DNA from: Mesostigma viride
Taxonomy: Eukaryota > Streptophyta > Mesostigmatophyceae > Mesostigmatales > Mesostigmataceae
Length of the DNA: 64,000 bases
NCBI GenBank assembly: GCA_009746045.1
Contig: RPFO01001175.1
Coordinates: 21,001-85,000 of the forward strand
Direction: 5' to 3'
A program made the position numbers and the translations under genes. Within the stretch, counting starts at the first letter, position 1, and every line of letters starts with the position of its first letter. Shown here one piece after another: positions 21,289-31,906 of the stretch. Under the pieces are notes generated by a model. The model was not told the DNA's origin. It saw only the letters and a list, made by a program, of their open reading frames with translations, and did no database searches.

Positions 21289-21633
21289 CTCCACGCCGCC
21301 AATCATGAGCAACAACAAAAGAAGAAGCCTTGATGGCAAATTGCCGTCCGACTTCTTGTTCCAGACAGGTAGATGCAGCCAGTAGCTGAGGCCCCAGCTC
21401 ACGGACGCGGGCTCGCCCTTGCTGTCCAGATCAGACTCCTCGTGGCTCCAAGCAAACACCTTTGCAGCCTGAAACACCCACATGATCCTCTCTGCATCCT
21501 CTAGCACCCGCGTCCTCTTTGCAGCCTCGAGCACCCGCTTCATCTTTGCAGCCTGAAACACCCGCATCCTCTCTGCAGCCTCGTGCACCTGCTTTATGTC
21601 TCCAGCCTCGAGCACAAGCTTCATGTCTGCAGC
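21289..21633 (-). CDS. Exon with seven nine-residue AA-x-M-x-x-V-L-E repeats
   Basis: Acceptor CCGCAG and donor GAG-GTAAAT bracket 345 bp (115 codons, phase 0 both ends). It begins with nine-residue repeats such as AADMKLVLE, AGDIKQVHE, AAKMKRVLE and AAKRTRVLE, encoded by a 27-bp tandem array, which would form one amphipathic helix. It ends in a Leu-rich stretch (SRLLLLLLLMIGG) that could be a short membrane or signal-like segment. Family not recognised. Confidence 0.5.
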
Positions 21634-21934
21634 CTGCGGTTTCATGGGCATACGTATACGTTGGAGATCAAGCCATCAAGACAACTACAACAATCAGTAA
21701 GACGCCCTTCATGATGCATGAAAGCACTAACACCTACGCATGAAGGCACTTATACCTACCAAAGATACACGGCAATGAAAGCACTAATACCTACCAAAGG
21801 CAAACGGCAATAAATATAAAATTTCAGCAATTGCGAAAGGAACGCACCTGCGCCTTCCTCTTTTCGATAAGGTACCGGGCATGCGTGCACCGTTGCTTCC
21901 CTCTGCGGCATTGCTGCTGCTGCTGCTGCTGCTG

Positions 21935-22657
21935 CTACTGTCCCCGCAGCCTGCCCTTCCCTGTCCCTTTCTTTCCCTTCTGTCCCTTTGGGGAATGCTT
22001 GGACTGCTTGCCTCCCTTGGGTTGCTGCCTACCTGGACTTTTCCCATCGCCACGGCGCAAATCGCCAGCAGACTCTGGCTTAGAGCGACTCTTCCGGTCA
22101 CAGACGTTGCCGCCCTTGCAAATTATGGCGCGCGGGTCATATCGACGCAGCGGCGCATAGTAGTTTCCTGTCTTTACGTGCATTATAGTGGTAAGATTGA
22201 TGGAGGACGGAGGGCCCCTTCCTCGGACGGCCACTTCCTCCCACGCCACTTCCTCCACTTCCGCGGCGACTTCTTCGCCTGCGTCAATCTGTGGACGTGC
22301 GCACACCTCGCAAAATGGCGCAAGAGGCAGATTATCTGCCGTGCAGGTTGCGCAGGTCCAATCCCCCAACGCGGCATCCGGCAATGAGAGTGCCGGGCCG
22401 GGCACAACTGTGTCCACATTTCCTCTCTCCGCCGCCGTCGTAGTGGTCAGAATGATGGAAGACGAAAGACACCCGGCCAATCCCTCCACTTCCGCGGCCA
22501 CTTCCTCTCCTGGGTCAATCCGAGGCCCATCGCATACCACGCAAAATGGCGCAAGAGGCGGATTATCTAGCGTGCAGCTCCTGCAGGCCCAAAGCCTTGA
22601 TGCGGCATCCGGATCGTACTTAACCACCTGCACATATGTCGGCTTTGAACAAGCCAT
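21935..22657 (-). CDS. RanBP2-type zinc-finger protein
   Basis: 240 codons from ATG 22657. Two RanBP2-type fingers: WACRSCTLDNPPLAPFCVVC (residues about 23-42) and WTCATCTADNLPLAPFCEVC (about 98-117), each WxCxxCTxxNxxxxxxCxxC. Such fingers bind ubiquitin or single-stranded RNA. A Glu/Val-rich linker follows each finger, and the C-terminus is Lys/Gly-rich. The TAG stop is directly followed by a run of seven CAG. The gene may instead splice to the exons at 21.0-21.6 kb; no phase-0 donor before the stop was clear. A broken second copy is at about 35537-36244. Confidence 0.65.
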   Translation of the reverse strand: MACSKPTYVQVVKYDPDAASRLWACRSCTLDNPPLAPFCVVCDGPRIDPGEEVAAEVEGLAGCLSSSIILTTTTAAERGNVDTVVPGPALSLPDAALGDWTCATCTADNLPLAPFCEVCARPQIDAGEEVAAEVEEVAWEEVAVRGRGPPSSINLTTIMHVKTGNYYAPLRRYDPRAIICKGGNVCDRKSRSKPESAGDLRRGDGKSPGRQQPKGGKQSKHSPKGQKGKKGTGKGRLRGQ

Positions 22658-22701
22658 GAGGCAAGTATTTAATTCCTTTTAGGTACCCACCGAAAGTCGT
22701 A

Positions 22702-22900
22702 TGCTACTAAACCATAGGGCGACCCCACCGTCCACCCGTCCGTCCACCTGACCGTACCGTGGCAGACGCCAGTATCATGGGAAACCCTAGTATCACGGGA
22801 TATCCGTCCAAGTTCCTATTCGCGGGCCGCGGATTCCTATCTAATGATGCATAGGTGTTGGATTTGCATGCAATGAGTCTTATTTATTACAATGTACAAT
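22702..22900 (-). repeat. Dispersed repeat carrying a gene 3' end (copy 1)
   Basis: About 200 bp on the 3' side of the RING gene, ending in a 3' untranslated segment with AATAAGACTC and GCATGCAAATCCAACAC. An inverted copy flanks the zinc-ribbon pseudogene (40222-40421), and the first 40 bp also follow the intact zinc-ribbon gene (33165-33205). Confidence 0.75.
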
Positions 22901-22994
22901 AGGAAACGTCCCAATCAACAATGTCCTCAACGAGGTGCATCCAAGGGCACACTCACTACAGGGAGGAATAGCCCCCTTCCCCTTTCTAGACCCC

Positions 22995-25900
22995 CTAATC
23001 ATCCTCAACCACAATCACCTCCCGGGCCTCAATATTAGCAACCAACATTGCATCCCTCTCAATAATGCGCTTCGCCCCCTCGCGGAAACGATCCGTCAAC
23101 CGCCTCATGGCCAACGCGTCCCACCCGAAGCCACCGCTGAGCGCCTCAAAGAAGGCCACAGCCAGAGCATTGCCCGCAGAGCCGGAGCACTCCAACCGGG
23201 GGTGATCCCTGATGTACTGCAGGGCGGACAGAAACCCGTTGACTCCCGCGGGGTAATTCCCATTCCCCACAGCGCGAGCAGCAGCGGGAGCAGCAGCGGG
23301 AGCAGCGCGAGCAGCGGGAGCAGCAGCGGCGGCGGCGGCGGCGATGATGGCCGGCAGACCACGGAAACCACACTCAGAGGCGTTGTCCACCACGCGCAGG
23401 TGGGGATCCAAGTCCTCGCGGCTGGTGGCCTTGTAGGTGCAGCCCAGGATGGTCACGATGCCATCATCACCAGTGAGAGAGAGCTGGTTGGGGCAGGGCC
23501 TGGCAAGCTTGGTGCAGGTGTTGTCGTGAATCGCCTCCTCGCCGAGCACGACCTCGCCGCCGCACCCGCGAGCGCACAGACGCACATTCACAAGGGTGAA
23601 GGTGAGCCTGTCGACACCCACATTGCGGATGTACTTGCTGCCAGTGCGCATCAGAAGCTCCTTGCAGACAGGGCAGCGCTGGCCAAGCACACGGGCGTTG
23701 GGCCTGGTAGAAGTATACTCCAGGCGGTGGGGCTCGAGCTTATCGGCGCACTTGTTGCAGTGCTGCGGGACGCAGGTGTGGCCGCCCTCCACGAGGTAGA
23801 GGATGGGAAACTTCTCCTCCGTGCCAAAGGGATCGGTGCAGATCTCGCAGCACGCCAGCCTCTTCTCGAACCAGGTGATCTTGTGGTTCGCCTCCTCGAG
23901 AGCCAGGCGCATCTTCTTCAGCTCCTCGCGAGTGGGGTCAGGGGAGAAAGAACGACGCCTGCGGTTCTTCACACGCTCCAACTCCTCCTGCGTCTCCCTC
24001 AGCTGGCGCTGCAATGCGGCATAGTCCCCATCGCTGGGCCCAGCGCCTCCAGAACGAGAGCGGGAGCTGGGACCACCACGCAGCAGGCCTGCATGCAAAG
24101 GAAAACACACTTGGTGAGCTATGCTCATTTTATCTATGACTAACCTGCTGAGCGGAGAATGCAACGCCGTATAGCACCAAAAGAAAAAATAATTTTAGAA
24201 AAAAAAAATATTTTTGTGCTGGCACCCGTACCCCAGCCACCCAGGTAGGGGTTGGCTGGAGAGGTGGTTGCTATAAAAGGTGGGCTTCCATTCTAGGGAA
24301 GCAGGTTGTTTCTTTTGCCTGAGAACCTCACGTGACCACAACACAAAAAACAAAACGCAAGATAACACATCAAGCAGTATAACCTACCATGACCACAGTG
24401 ACAGCCCCAGACCGGAATTTCCTAGCGAAACTCAAGCAAGCAGCCAAGGAGGGATGCACCCCAAAGGAGGCCGCCACTGCGGTCCAGAAGATCCTAGGGG
24501 AGGGGAACTGGCTAGAGCGGATCCAGAAGCTCACTCCGGGGCGTGCCAAGAACGTCATGGACGTCCTGGAGGAAAGGGGGTTTGTCAGCGACTGGGATGG
24601 GGAGGAGGCCCTGGCCGATGTGCTAGCAGCGCAACTGGGGGAGGCTATTGCAGAGCCGGACCCACCAGTGTCAGCAGGTGCGGTGGGAACGGGGGGTGTT
24701 CCCCCTTCGGCAGGTGGAAGCGGAGGGGCGGGGCATGGTGGAGCGGGCGCTGGGGAGGACGATGGCGCTCCTGGGGCGATCGACCAGGCTGTGGCGGACC
24801 TGGACCGAAACATAGGTCGGCTGCTGGGGACCGAGACGGGCTATGCAACGCCAGCTGGAGGGCTTCCATCCCGGCCGGGCAACGCCCGCACTGGCGGAGA
24901 TATTGGCGACCTAATATCGGCCATGTCGAAGCTGCTGGACCAGGCAAAGACTCCAGCAGCTGCAAGCCCAGCCGCAGCGACGACTGCTGGCAGGCTGGCG
25001 CGCACGAAGGGGGTGGCGCTGAGTGGGCATGCAGTGCCGGTCCTGGTGAGCAACATGCTGGAGGCGGTGCTGCCGGGATGCTGGACTACGCGGAGAGCGT
25101 GGGGGGGAAGTCCATCCGTGCATCGTTAATGCTGACGATGCACGGCAGCTCAGCCAGCGGGGAGAGGCGGATGCTGCTCCTGCAGATGGCAGGAATTCTG
25201 GACACGATGGTGACAGAATTTGGCTACTGGGCCACGCCACGCTCCGAAGTAATTCTGGAGCTGGCAGCAGCCGAGTACCTGGCAAAGCTGATCACGGCAT
25301 GCCAGCTGGTGGATGTGGGGTCGACGGGTGGAAGGGGACTCCGTCGGCAATGCTGCCATTCCAGGAGGGTGGAGCAATGCTGGCGTCTCCGGCGGTGCGG
25401 GCGGCGATGAGCATGGGGAAGCTGCAGCACAAGCTGGAGCAGGGTCCCGGCAAGAAGGGGCAGGGCGGCCCGTCCAACAACAACAAGTGAGGGAGCGGTG
25501 CCTTCTTCCACTACCTCTTCCAGCACCCCTGCCACCTCGTGACTGGTGGCAGCAGGTACGCTCAGGCCGTAGGCGCGATAGGATGAGTCGGGCTTTTAAT
25601 GCTCGCACACTAGCCTGTCAGACGGTTAGGGCGTTAAACTGGATGGGGGGGGGGGGCGAGACCCGCCTGCTGTAGATTCAGCCCGTGTGCCCGGGCCTCT
25701 GCAGCAGGCGGCCCTAGATGGGATCGATGATGCTTGCAGGTCCTTTGTCCGCCGGAACGGTGGTTCCGTAGCGGCAATGGCAGGATCTGTAGTGGATGGG
25801 GGTGAATATGCTGAAGGAGCCCCTTACGAACCGTTAGTGGCCGCACGCTTGGCTTGCCTGGTCCGGGGGAAGGTGGCCAAGTGGATGTGCTGAACTTACT

Positions 25901-28900
25901 ACCCCCCTCTTGGGGAGCAATTTTGAATGATGAGAGTAGGATGGTACGGACGCTGAGCCCAGCAGAGCGGATCTTGCAGAAGTCGATGCGGATCTCGCGG
26001 GGGTGTAGCATGGAGGAGTTCGCGCGGGTTTGCACGGTGTGTGTGGAGAGGGGGATTTTGGGTGGATTTTTTGAGGAGGAGCCGCCTATGGTGAACGGTA
26101 CTTTTGGGGTCGGAAAGCCCGACGGCCGTATACGGCTGATTGTGGACAACCGGCGTGGCAACATGCCACTACCTGATCCTATGCCCGCTTTTTTACCACA
26201 CCTTGGCGTGATTTGCGATTTGCCCACGCGCGCTGGGGAGGATGTTTTTGGGGGCGTATCAGATTTGGATTCGTACTACAACAGACTCCGCCTGCCAGTT
26301 TGGATGCGGCGGTACTGTGCGTGGATGCCGGTGTGGTCGGATCTGGTGGGCCTGAGTGGGGCTCGTCGGAAGGTGTGGCCGTGGATGTTGTGCTGGCCAA
26401 TGGGCAACAAGCTGGCCGTCGCCGTGGCCCAGTGTGTGCATCAGTCTGTGTTGTACCGCTGTGGCCCCAAGCCGCCGTTGGAGGCTAGTCGTGGGCTGAG
26501 CATCAACATGTCCGCGCTGATCCTGGTGGCGGAGGCCAACGAGGCGGGGGAGACCGTCCGGCTGAGGCTGGAGGAGGACCCTGCTGCGCCCTTGGCGCCC
26601 TCGCCGTGCTTCGAATCTCGGCAGGATCTGGAAGGTATGCATGCTGTGACGATCGATGACCTCCATTTCACCCACTGTGCGTCGGTGGATGGGGTGAATC
26701 AGCAGCTAGATCGTGTTCAGGCTGCCTACGCCGCTGTTGGGCTGGTGCAGAAGTCTGACAAGGTGGTACGGGCGACAGCAGAGCAGACTGGTGTGCAGGC
26801 GGTGGGGGTCATTCACCAAAGAGATGGTGACGTGGTGCCTGTTCCTGAGCGTGTGGTGGCAGTTATCGCTGCTACTCATAGAATCTTAGATCGCGGGTTT
26901 ACATACTACCGCGAACTTAGTTCTGTGCTTGGGAAGTGGGTGTGGATGCATCTGCTGTGCCGCCCCATGCTTTCGGTGTGGTCTGAGACGTACCGGCTGC
27001 TAGCAGCCATGAATGCCTCCCTGCCTGGGCGCCGCTGGCGCCTCCCTGCGGGGGCCCGCCAGGAGCTTCAGGCGGCGATCGACCTGGCCCCCTTTTTGAG
27101 GGCGGCCAGGGCCCGGCCCCTTTCTGACCGGGTCGTCGCAAGTGATGCGAGCGGCTCCGGCGGTGGGGTGGTCTACAGGGACCTGCCTGGGGCCGATTGT
27201 GCCCGGCTGGCGACCCGGCGCGAAGCGCGGGGGTGGCGGACGACAGCTTTAACGTCTGGGGAGGACTGGGACCTGGAGCGCATGGAGGAGGGGGACTACA
27301 GCCTGCTGGATAGTGGCCACTGGCGTACGGCACTGTCCTACCGGTGGCGGGGGCAGCCTAACCACATCAACGTCAAGGAGGCGATTGCTGCGACACAGGG
27401 GGTCGAGTGGTCGTGCCGGACCAAGGCGTGTCGAGGTAAGCGAGTCGTCCGGCTCGTAGACTCCAGTGCTGTGGTGGGGGCGTTTGTCAGAGGGCGGTCG
27501 TCTTCCTACCGCCTCAACCAGCTGGTTCGGCGCTACTGCGCTCTGTCACTGGCTGGCGACATGCAGAGCCACTGGGTCTGGGTGGCTACCGACCACAACC
27601 CAGCTGACAAGGCCAGTCGGCGTGGCGCTTGGGTTCCTGACTTGACCCGGTGTGGTGACGTGCATCCCAACCCTGGGCCTGAGGGGGCGCGACGCCCTCG
27701 GGACTTGGCACTTTTGGAGGGCACAGTCAACCCTGTGTCTACCTTGCCAGCGTACCGGCGTGCGGCGGCTGTCTACGTGGCGTGGGCGCCACCTGGCCCT
27801 GTCGACCCAGCTGACGCGGAAGCCATTTTCTGTGAGTGGATTTCTGCTGTCTACCATGCCAGAGGCGGGCGGGGGCGTACCTTATGCCAGCATGCCAAGG
27901 CCTGTCTGCACCTGTACTACCCCGACATTGTTCGGAATTGGGTACTGGCGGACCGCCTGCTAGCAGGTTGGCAGCGGCTTGTTCCGGCTGTCAGCCCTCC
28001 GCCTATGCCCTGGCGCCTTTGCTATTTCACTGCCCTGTTGCTAGTTTCACGTCGACAGGTGCATTTGAGTGCGTTGATTATTATTGCTTTCCAGCAGTAT
28101 TTACGCATTAGCGAGGCGCTAGGGCTGCGGGTTCGGGATGTGGCTCATCCCGGCCACCCCCTTCTCGAGCCAGGGCCCATGGTCGGTGCCCTTGTGCTGC
28201 GCAACCCCAAAACTGCGCAGGGGGCGGCCCAGCACGTCCTCGTCCGGGATCCACTTTCTTTGTGGCTCCTGCGACGTCTGACGGCTGGCCAGCCCCCGGA
28301 TGCACTCCTCTTTCGGGCTTAACGTACAGCCAGGCTAGGCAGCAGTGGGAGGCTGTGCAGGCCCGCATGGGCATCCCAGGGATGTTTTCTTTTCACAGCC
28401 TCCGGCATGGGGGGGCGACGCACGACGCCATCGCTGGCGAGTCGCCGGAGGCCATCCAGCTGCGCGGCCGGTGGGCTTCGGCCCTCTCGGTCACGCGCTA
28501 CATTGGCCTCCACCGCAGCCTCCTGGGGCGCGACATCCCACCCGCCCTCTGGGCTCAGGCCCTGGGTTTTGACCCAGCGGCTTTCCGGCGCCACTTCGGT
28601 GGCGTCGAGTTTTGACGTCCTCCTGTTTTTATCCTCGTCTTTTAGCTATCAACTGACCTCACCCTTGTGTGGGAGGTCAGGGGGGAAATGGTTTAACTAA
28701 CCCGAGGGTGAACCTGGGTTGGGACAAAGTACCCCCATAGCTAGGTAGTTTAAGTTTTTTTTTTGCATGTCCTACGTATTTTCGGCTGTTAGCCATGTAA
28801 GGAGATGTGGGTAGAGCAGGGGCACAGCTGCTGTGGGCTGGCCCTGCACATTCACATAGTGTGCTCACCCTAGCATACAGATGGCCGTGTTGCCATCTGG

Positions 28901-29832
28901 TAGACATGTCTGTGTTATTCCACCGTATAGAGCTAGCACACATATTGTAATAAATTTGATGTTTTGTGGTGATGCATGCAAAGCAAGGCAAGGCCAGAAA
29001 TGGATTTGGTGAGCTATGCTCATTTTATCTATGACTAACCTGCTGAGCGGAGAATGCAACGCCGTATAGCACCAAAAGAAAAAATAATTTTAGAAAAAAT
29101 ATTTTTTGTGCTGGCACCCGTACCCCAGCCACCCAGGTAGGGGTTGGCTGGAGAGGTGGTTGCTATAAAAGGTGGGCTTCCATTCTAGGGAAGCAGGTTG
29201 TTTCTTTTGCCTCCCACCCGCCCACCCTGGCAAAAGGGGTAGAGCAGGGGCACAACTGCTGTGGGCTGGCCCTGCACATTCACATAGTGTGCTCACCCTA
29301 GCATACAGATGGCCGTGTTGCCATCTGGTAGACATGTCTGTGTTATTCCACCGTATAGAGCTAGCACTCATATTGTAATAAATTTGATGTTTTGTGGTGA
29401 TGCATGCAAAGCAAAGCAAGGCTAGAAATGGATAGGCAGCTGCAAAATCTATCAGATAGTGGCCATCACCTGCAAAATCCAACAGATAGTGGCCATCACC
29501 TGCAAAATCCAGCAGGCAATCGAAAAGGGATGCATAAAACAGCAGACCACGTACTGGGAGCAGCCGCAGGGCGAGACTGAGCCACCAGGTCGTCGATCGC
29601 AGCGTGCGAATTGACTTCCGTGCGTACGTCGTCTAGGTGGTCGTAGTCGTTGTGGTCGAAAAGGTCGTCAGAGGGGTTCCAGCCTGCAAAGGATGAATAG
29701 AAAATGACAATGGCGTTCCTGTCAACTGCTGAAAATGCCCAAAAAACAAACCAAGGAAACACAAAAACAGATATGCATGGGAAAATACGTACGCTCAGGT
29801 TCCTGGGCCTCATGTTCGTGTGTCGTCGCCAT
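22995..29832 (-). CDS. RING and TRAF-type zinc-finger protein, 3 exons
   Basis: Exons are 29793-29832, 29555-29683 and 22995-24088. Each junction is GT-AG (donors GTACGT twice; acceptors CTTTGCAG and GCATGCAG) and phases agree (1 and 1), giving 420 residues. An acidic N-terminus (DDLFDHNDYDHLDD) is followed by a coiled coil (about 79-135), a RING-like domain (CEICTDPF...HTCVPQHCNKC...CPVCKELL, about 136-205), a TRAF/SINA-type Cys/His region (CARGCGGEV...HDNTC...GCTYKAT, about 225-300), and an Ala tract. This order suggests an E3 ubiquitin ligase. Intron 2 (24089-29554) contains the entire PAT-like retrotransposon, which also supplies a false upstream ATG at 24164. Upstream lies a TGACGTGG-rich array. 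Confidence 0.78.
24111..24320 (+). repeat. A1 split repeat (left terminus)
   Basis: Begins TTGGTGAGCTATGCTC, contains a TATAAAAGG promoter-like box (about 24272) and ends CTTTTGCCT. Repeated internally at 29006-29212. Confidence 0.9.
24389..25490 (+). pseudogene. ORF1 (Gag-like) of the PAT-like element
   Basis: Starts MTTVTAPDRNFLAKLKQAAK at 24389 about 70 bp after A1. An N-terminal helical domain (ATAVQKILGEGNWLERIQKL) is followed by a Gly/Ala-rich linker and helices with LLDQAKTPAA. The frame breaks near 25075, continues in a second frame with MLTMHGSS, QMAGILDTMV and ILELAAAEYLAKLI, and shifts again near 25300 before ending PSNNNK-stop at 25490. No zinc knuckle is seen. Position and lack of enzymatic motifs fit a DIRS-order ORF1. 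Confidence 0.65.
25687..28615 (+). pseudogene. RT-RNase H-tyrosine recombinase ORF of the PAT-like element
   Basis: The main frame is open from about 25854 to 28322. RT: IRLIVDNRR, motif A VSDLDSYYNRL, catalytic VTIDDLHF. RNase H: VASDASGSG, HINVKEA, VRLVDSSA, TDHNPADKASR. The 2A-like DVHPNPGP (27657-27680) lies exactly before the recombinase, which has RISEALGL (Arg), then HSLRHGG, GRW and RYIGLHRSL (Tyr). The frame is lost at about 28300-28320 between the Arg and HxxR motifs and continues at 28262-28615, so one lesion inactivates the recombinase. An N-terminal part (25687-25893) is in another frame. Enzymes: cDNA synthesis and integration by recombination. Confidence 0.85.
28809..29005 (+). 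repeat. B1 split repeat
   Basis: 197 bp starting GGGTAGAGCAGGGGCAC and ending AGAAATGGAT, with an AATAAA hexamer near 28950. Matches B2 at 29237-29433 except for a few bases. Confidence 0.9.
29006..29433 (+). repeat. A2-B2 terminal repeats
   Basis: A2 (29006-29212) repeats A1, and B2 (29237-29433) repeats B1. The 24 bp between them read CCCACCCGCCCACCCTGG plus a short A-rich spacer, close to the motif at the same place in the first YR element. Confidence 0.88.
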
Positions 29833-29934
29833 AGCTGGCTAGCTGCTGATAGTGGTATCATGCTGCTGTTCTGAGTGGTTCGTGAGGGTTTGGCTGCATT
29901 TTTGGTCGTGTTTGGGCTTTTGGCCTCGTGGGGA

Positions 29935-30300
29935 GGAGGGCGAACGGCATATTCCCGGCATATTCCGGGAATATTCCCACGAATATGCCGTGGGTCGGTC
30001 GCTAGAAGGAAACGGCCGCGCCGCGTCGGCGGTTACACGGCAGGGCTACGGACTGTCATGGCAGACTGACAGATCTGACACCCGTCAGATGGAACAGTGT
30101 GCCGACTGTCGTGGCAGATCTTCGTAACCGATACACGGCGGGTCCGGCGCGGCGCGGACTGACGTGGCACATTGTCAGATCTGACGTGGCACGGTACTGA
30201 CGTGGCAGACCGTCCGATCCTGCAGCTGACGAATACGGCACTGTACGGACTGCCATGTCAGACCGCCCGAATTGCCACGTGGCGGTCTGGCATGACACTT
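29935..30300. promoter_or_regulatory. TGACGTGGCA-type ACGT-box array upstream of the RING gene
   Basis: Several copies of TGACGTGGCA or close variants (30159, 30181, 30199 and reverse forms), one perfect GCCACGTGGC at about 30277, and related GACTGTCATGGCAG segments. Plant-lineage bZIP factors bind ACGT-core G/C hybrid boxes. It lies 100-470 bp upstream of the RING start (29832, minus strand) and downstream of the first F-box-like gene. The palindromic ATATTCCCGGCATATTCC-type segment at 29949-29985 is also here. Confidence 0.55.
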
Positions 30301-30539
30301 GGACGGATCATAGTAGGAAATCAGCCAAAATACAGGCAACTAGGTCTTTGTAGTAATCTGTACTAATTGTAGTATTGCCTGATCATCCTCTAGTTATATT
30401 GTACCATCTGTACTAGGATTCCTAGTGCAATTGTACTATGAGACGCCATGAGATAGAGACAAAGTCATGGATTTCCATTAGAATCATAATAAGGCTTAAT
30501 GCCCATAAGGGACTTTGTCTCTTCCAAAGGGGCACTTAG
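30301..30539. other. 3' flank of the first F-box-like gene
   Basis: AT-rich 240 bp. On the minus strand it has an AATAAGGC-like 3' end signal at about 30490, downstream of the stop at 30540. Confidence 0.4.
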
Positions 30540-31175
30540 TTAGTGAACCCCCTCCAGGGCCAGGCGGCGACAGTACTTGTCGTACATCTTGTCGCAGGTA
30601 GCATTCATGACCCTCAGTTCCCTCTCGCAGGTGGCGGGGGAAAAGTGGACAGGCAGATAGGAGCGGTACTCGGCCTTCGCGAGGTCCACGAGCACACGGC
30701 AACGCTCCTCTGCGGTCTTATCCTCATCCACCAGAGGAATGGAGGCAACATACTCCTTCATCACATCCCACAAGCGGGGAATCGCGCAAACGCGTTCAGA
30801 CAGCTTAATCTCGAGGTCGATGGCCAGAGTTGCCACCTCCATACGCCTATCGCCATACTTGCAGGCGGCCATCCTCTCCTCAAAAGTGGAGAGGGACTGC
30901 ACACCGCCTTGGGCGATGGCGATGGCAAAGTTGCGCAGGGCCCATCCTGTATAGTGGCAAAACGGCCCTGGCTGCCTGCGCTTAGAGAGGAAGCGCCCCT
31001 CAAGCTCAGTGGCAATAGCATCCAACAGCTGCATCTTTCGCTGCTCTTTCTTAGCTGTTACTGCGTCCCACGGCTCTTGCGTGGCCTTGCAGACACCACA
31101 CCCGGAGGGCCATGCCAACTCCACGATTTCGTGCACAATCTCAGCTGGCAGGCTGTTAAAAGTGGCAGCGTCCAT
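30540..31175 (-). CDS. F-box-like protein, paralogue 1
   Basis: 211 residues from ATG 31175 to TAA 30540, single exon. The N-terminus FNSLPAEIVHEIVELAWPSG followed by VCKATQEPWDAV fits a divergent F-box (LPxEIxxxIxxLxW...CKxxxxxW), the Skp1-binding module of SCF ubiquitin ligases. The rest is helical with no LRR, kelch or WD repeats. It shares the N-terminal block and a later block (YVASIPLVDEDKTAEER) with the gene at 34083. Its upstream region is the 130-bp G-box array shared divergently with the zinc-ribbon gene. Confidence 0.6.
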   Translation of the reverse strand: MDAATFNSLPAEIVHEIVELAWPSGCGVCKATQEPWDAVTAKKEQRKMQLLDAIATELEGRFLSKRRQPGPFCHYTGWALRNFAIAIAQGGVQSLSTFEERMAACKYGDRRMEVATLAIDLEIKLSERVCAIPRLWDVMKEYVASIPLVDEDKTAEERCRVLVDLAKAEYRSYLPVHFSPATCERELRVMNATCDKMYDKYCRRLALEGVH

Positions 31176-31308
31176 GTCTCCTTCGTGGTAGTGGTGCTAG
31201 TGCTGTTGGGATGCTGGAGCAGGCGAGAAGTGCCCACTTTGACGTGGTGTCGGACCTTTGTACACCGCCCCACGGCATCTTCGCGGAATATTCCATGGAC
31301 CGACGATC

Positions 31309-31700
31309 TCCCACGGGACGCCGCCACGTGGCAACGATCGAACGGTCCACGGTTATTCAGATCTCCCATGACAGTACGGCGTATCTCGGATACGGCGCGG
31401 CGCCTATACGGCCGGTACAGTATCATGGCATAACGAACTCCCACGGGACGCTGCCACGTGGCAAAGATCGGACGGTCCGTGGTAAATCAGATCTCTCATG
31501 GCAGTGCGGCGTATCTCGGATACGGCGCGGCGCCTGCACGGCCGCGCCAGTATCGTGGCACGACGAACTCCCACGGGAGGCTGCCACGTGGCAACGATCG
31601 GACGGTCCACGGCAGTTCAGATCTCCCATGGCACTACGACATATCTCGGATACGGCGCGGCGCCCGTACGGCCGGCCCAGTATCGTGGATACCGGTCCGA
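31309..31700. promoter_or_regulatory. Three tandem 130-bp units with G-boxes in a divergent promoter
   Basis: Units start at 31309, 31440 and 31569, each opening TCCCACGGGA, then GCCACGTGGCAA, an ATCGGACGGTCC segment, CAGATCTC and a GGATACGGCGCGGCGCC block. The array lies between the minus-strand F-box-like gene (start 31175) and the plus-strand zinc-ribbon gene (start 31907), so it can serve both. A CGCGC-rich run follows at 31733-31755. Confidence 0.75.
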
Positions 31701-31906
31701 GTACCGTGGCACGGAATTCTGCCACGTCACAGCCGCGCCGCGCCGCGCCGCGCCATGTAACCTTCTAGAGGATCGATCCCAGCCGTCCGATGAAGATCTC
31801 GTGGGAGGGCCTGTTTCCACAGGTACAAAGGTCGTGCAGGCCTACCAAATGCACCATCACACCACAGAACAGCCATAGCCAGCGCAGAAAACAACAGCAG
31901 ACCGCC

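Larger units (their letters stand above)
24111..29433 (+). mobile_element. PAT/Ngaro-like YR retrotransposon, full-length layout
   Basis: Order: A1 (24111-24320), ORF1 (24389 to about 25490), RT-RNase H-YR ORF (about 25687-28615), B1 (28809-29005), A2 (29006-29212), B2 (29237-29433). A1 and A2, and B1 and B2, match with only a few differences. This is the split-direct-repeat structure used by PAT/Ngaro-like elements to form a circular intermediate. It sits in intron 2 of the RING gene on the opposite strand. Both ORFs have frameshifts, so this copy looks recently dead unless these are sequencing errors. Confidence 0.92.

Noticed and set aside
24129-24164. RING gene start at ATG 24164 (MHSPLSRLV)
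   Set aside because: These codons lie in repeat A1 of the retrotransposon and recur in A2. A splice acceptor at 24089 and phase-matched upstream exons give a better start at 29832, though an alternative isoform is not excluded.
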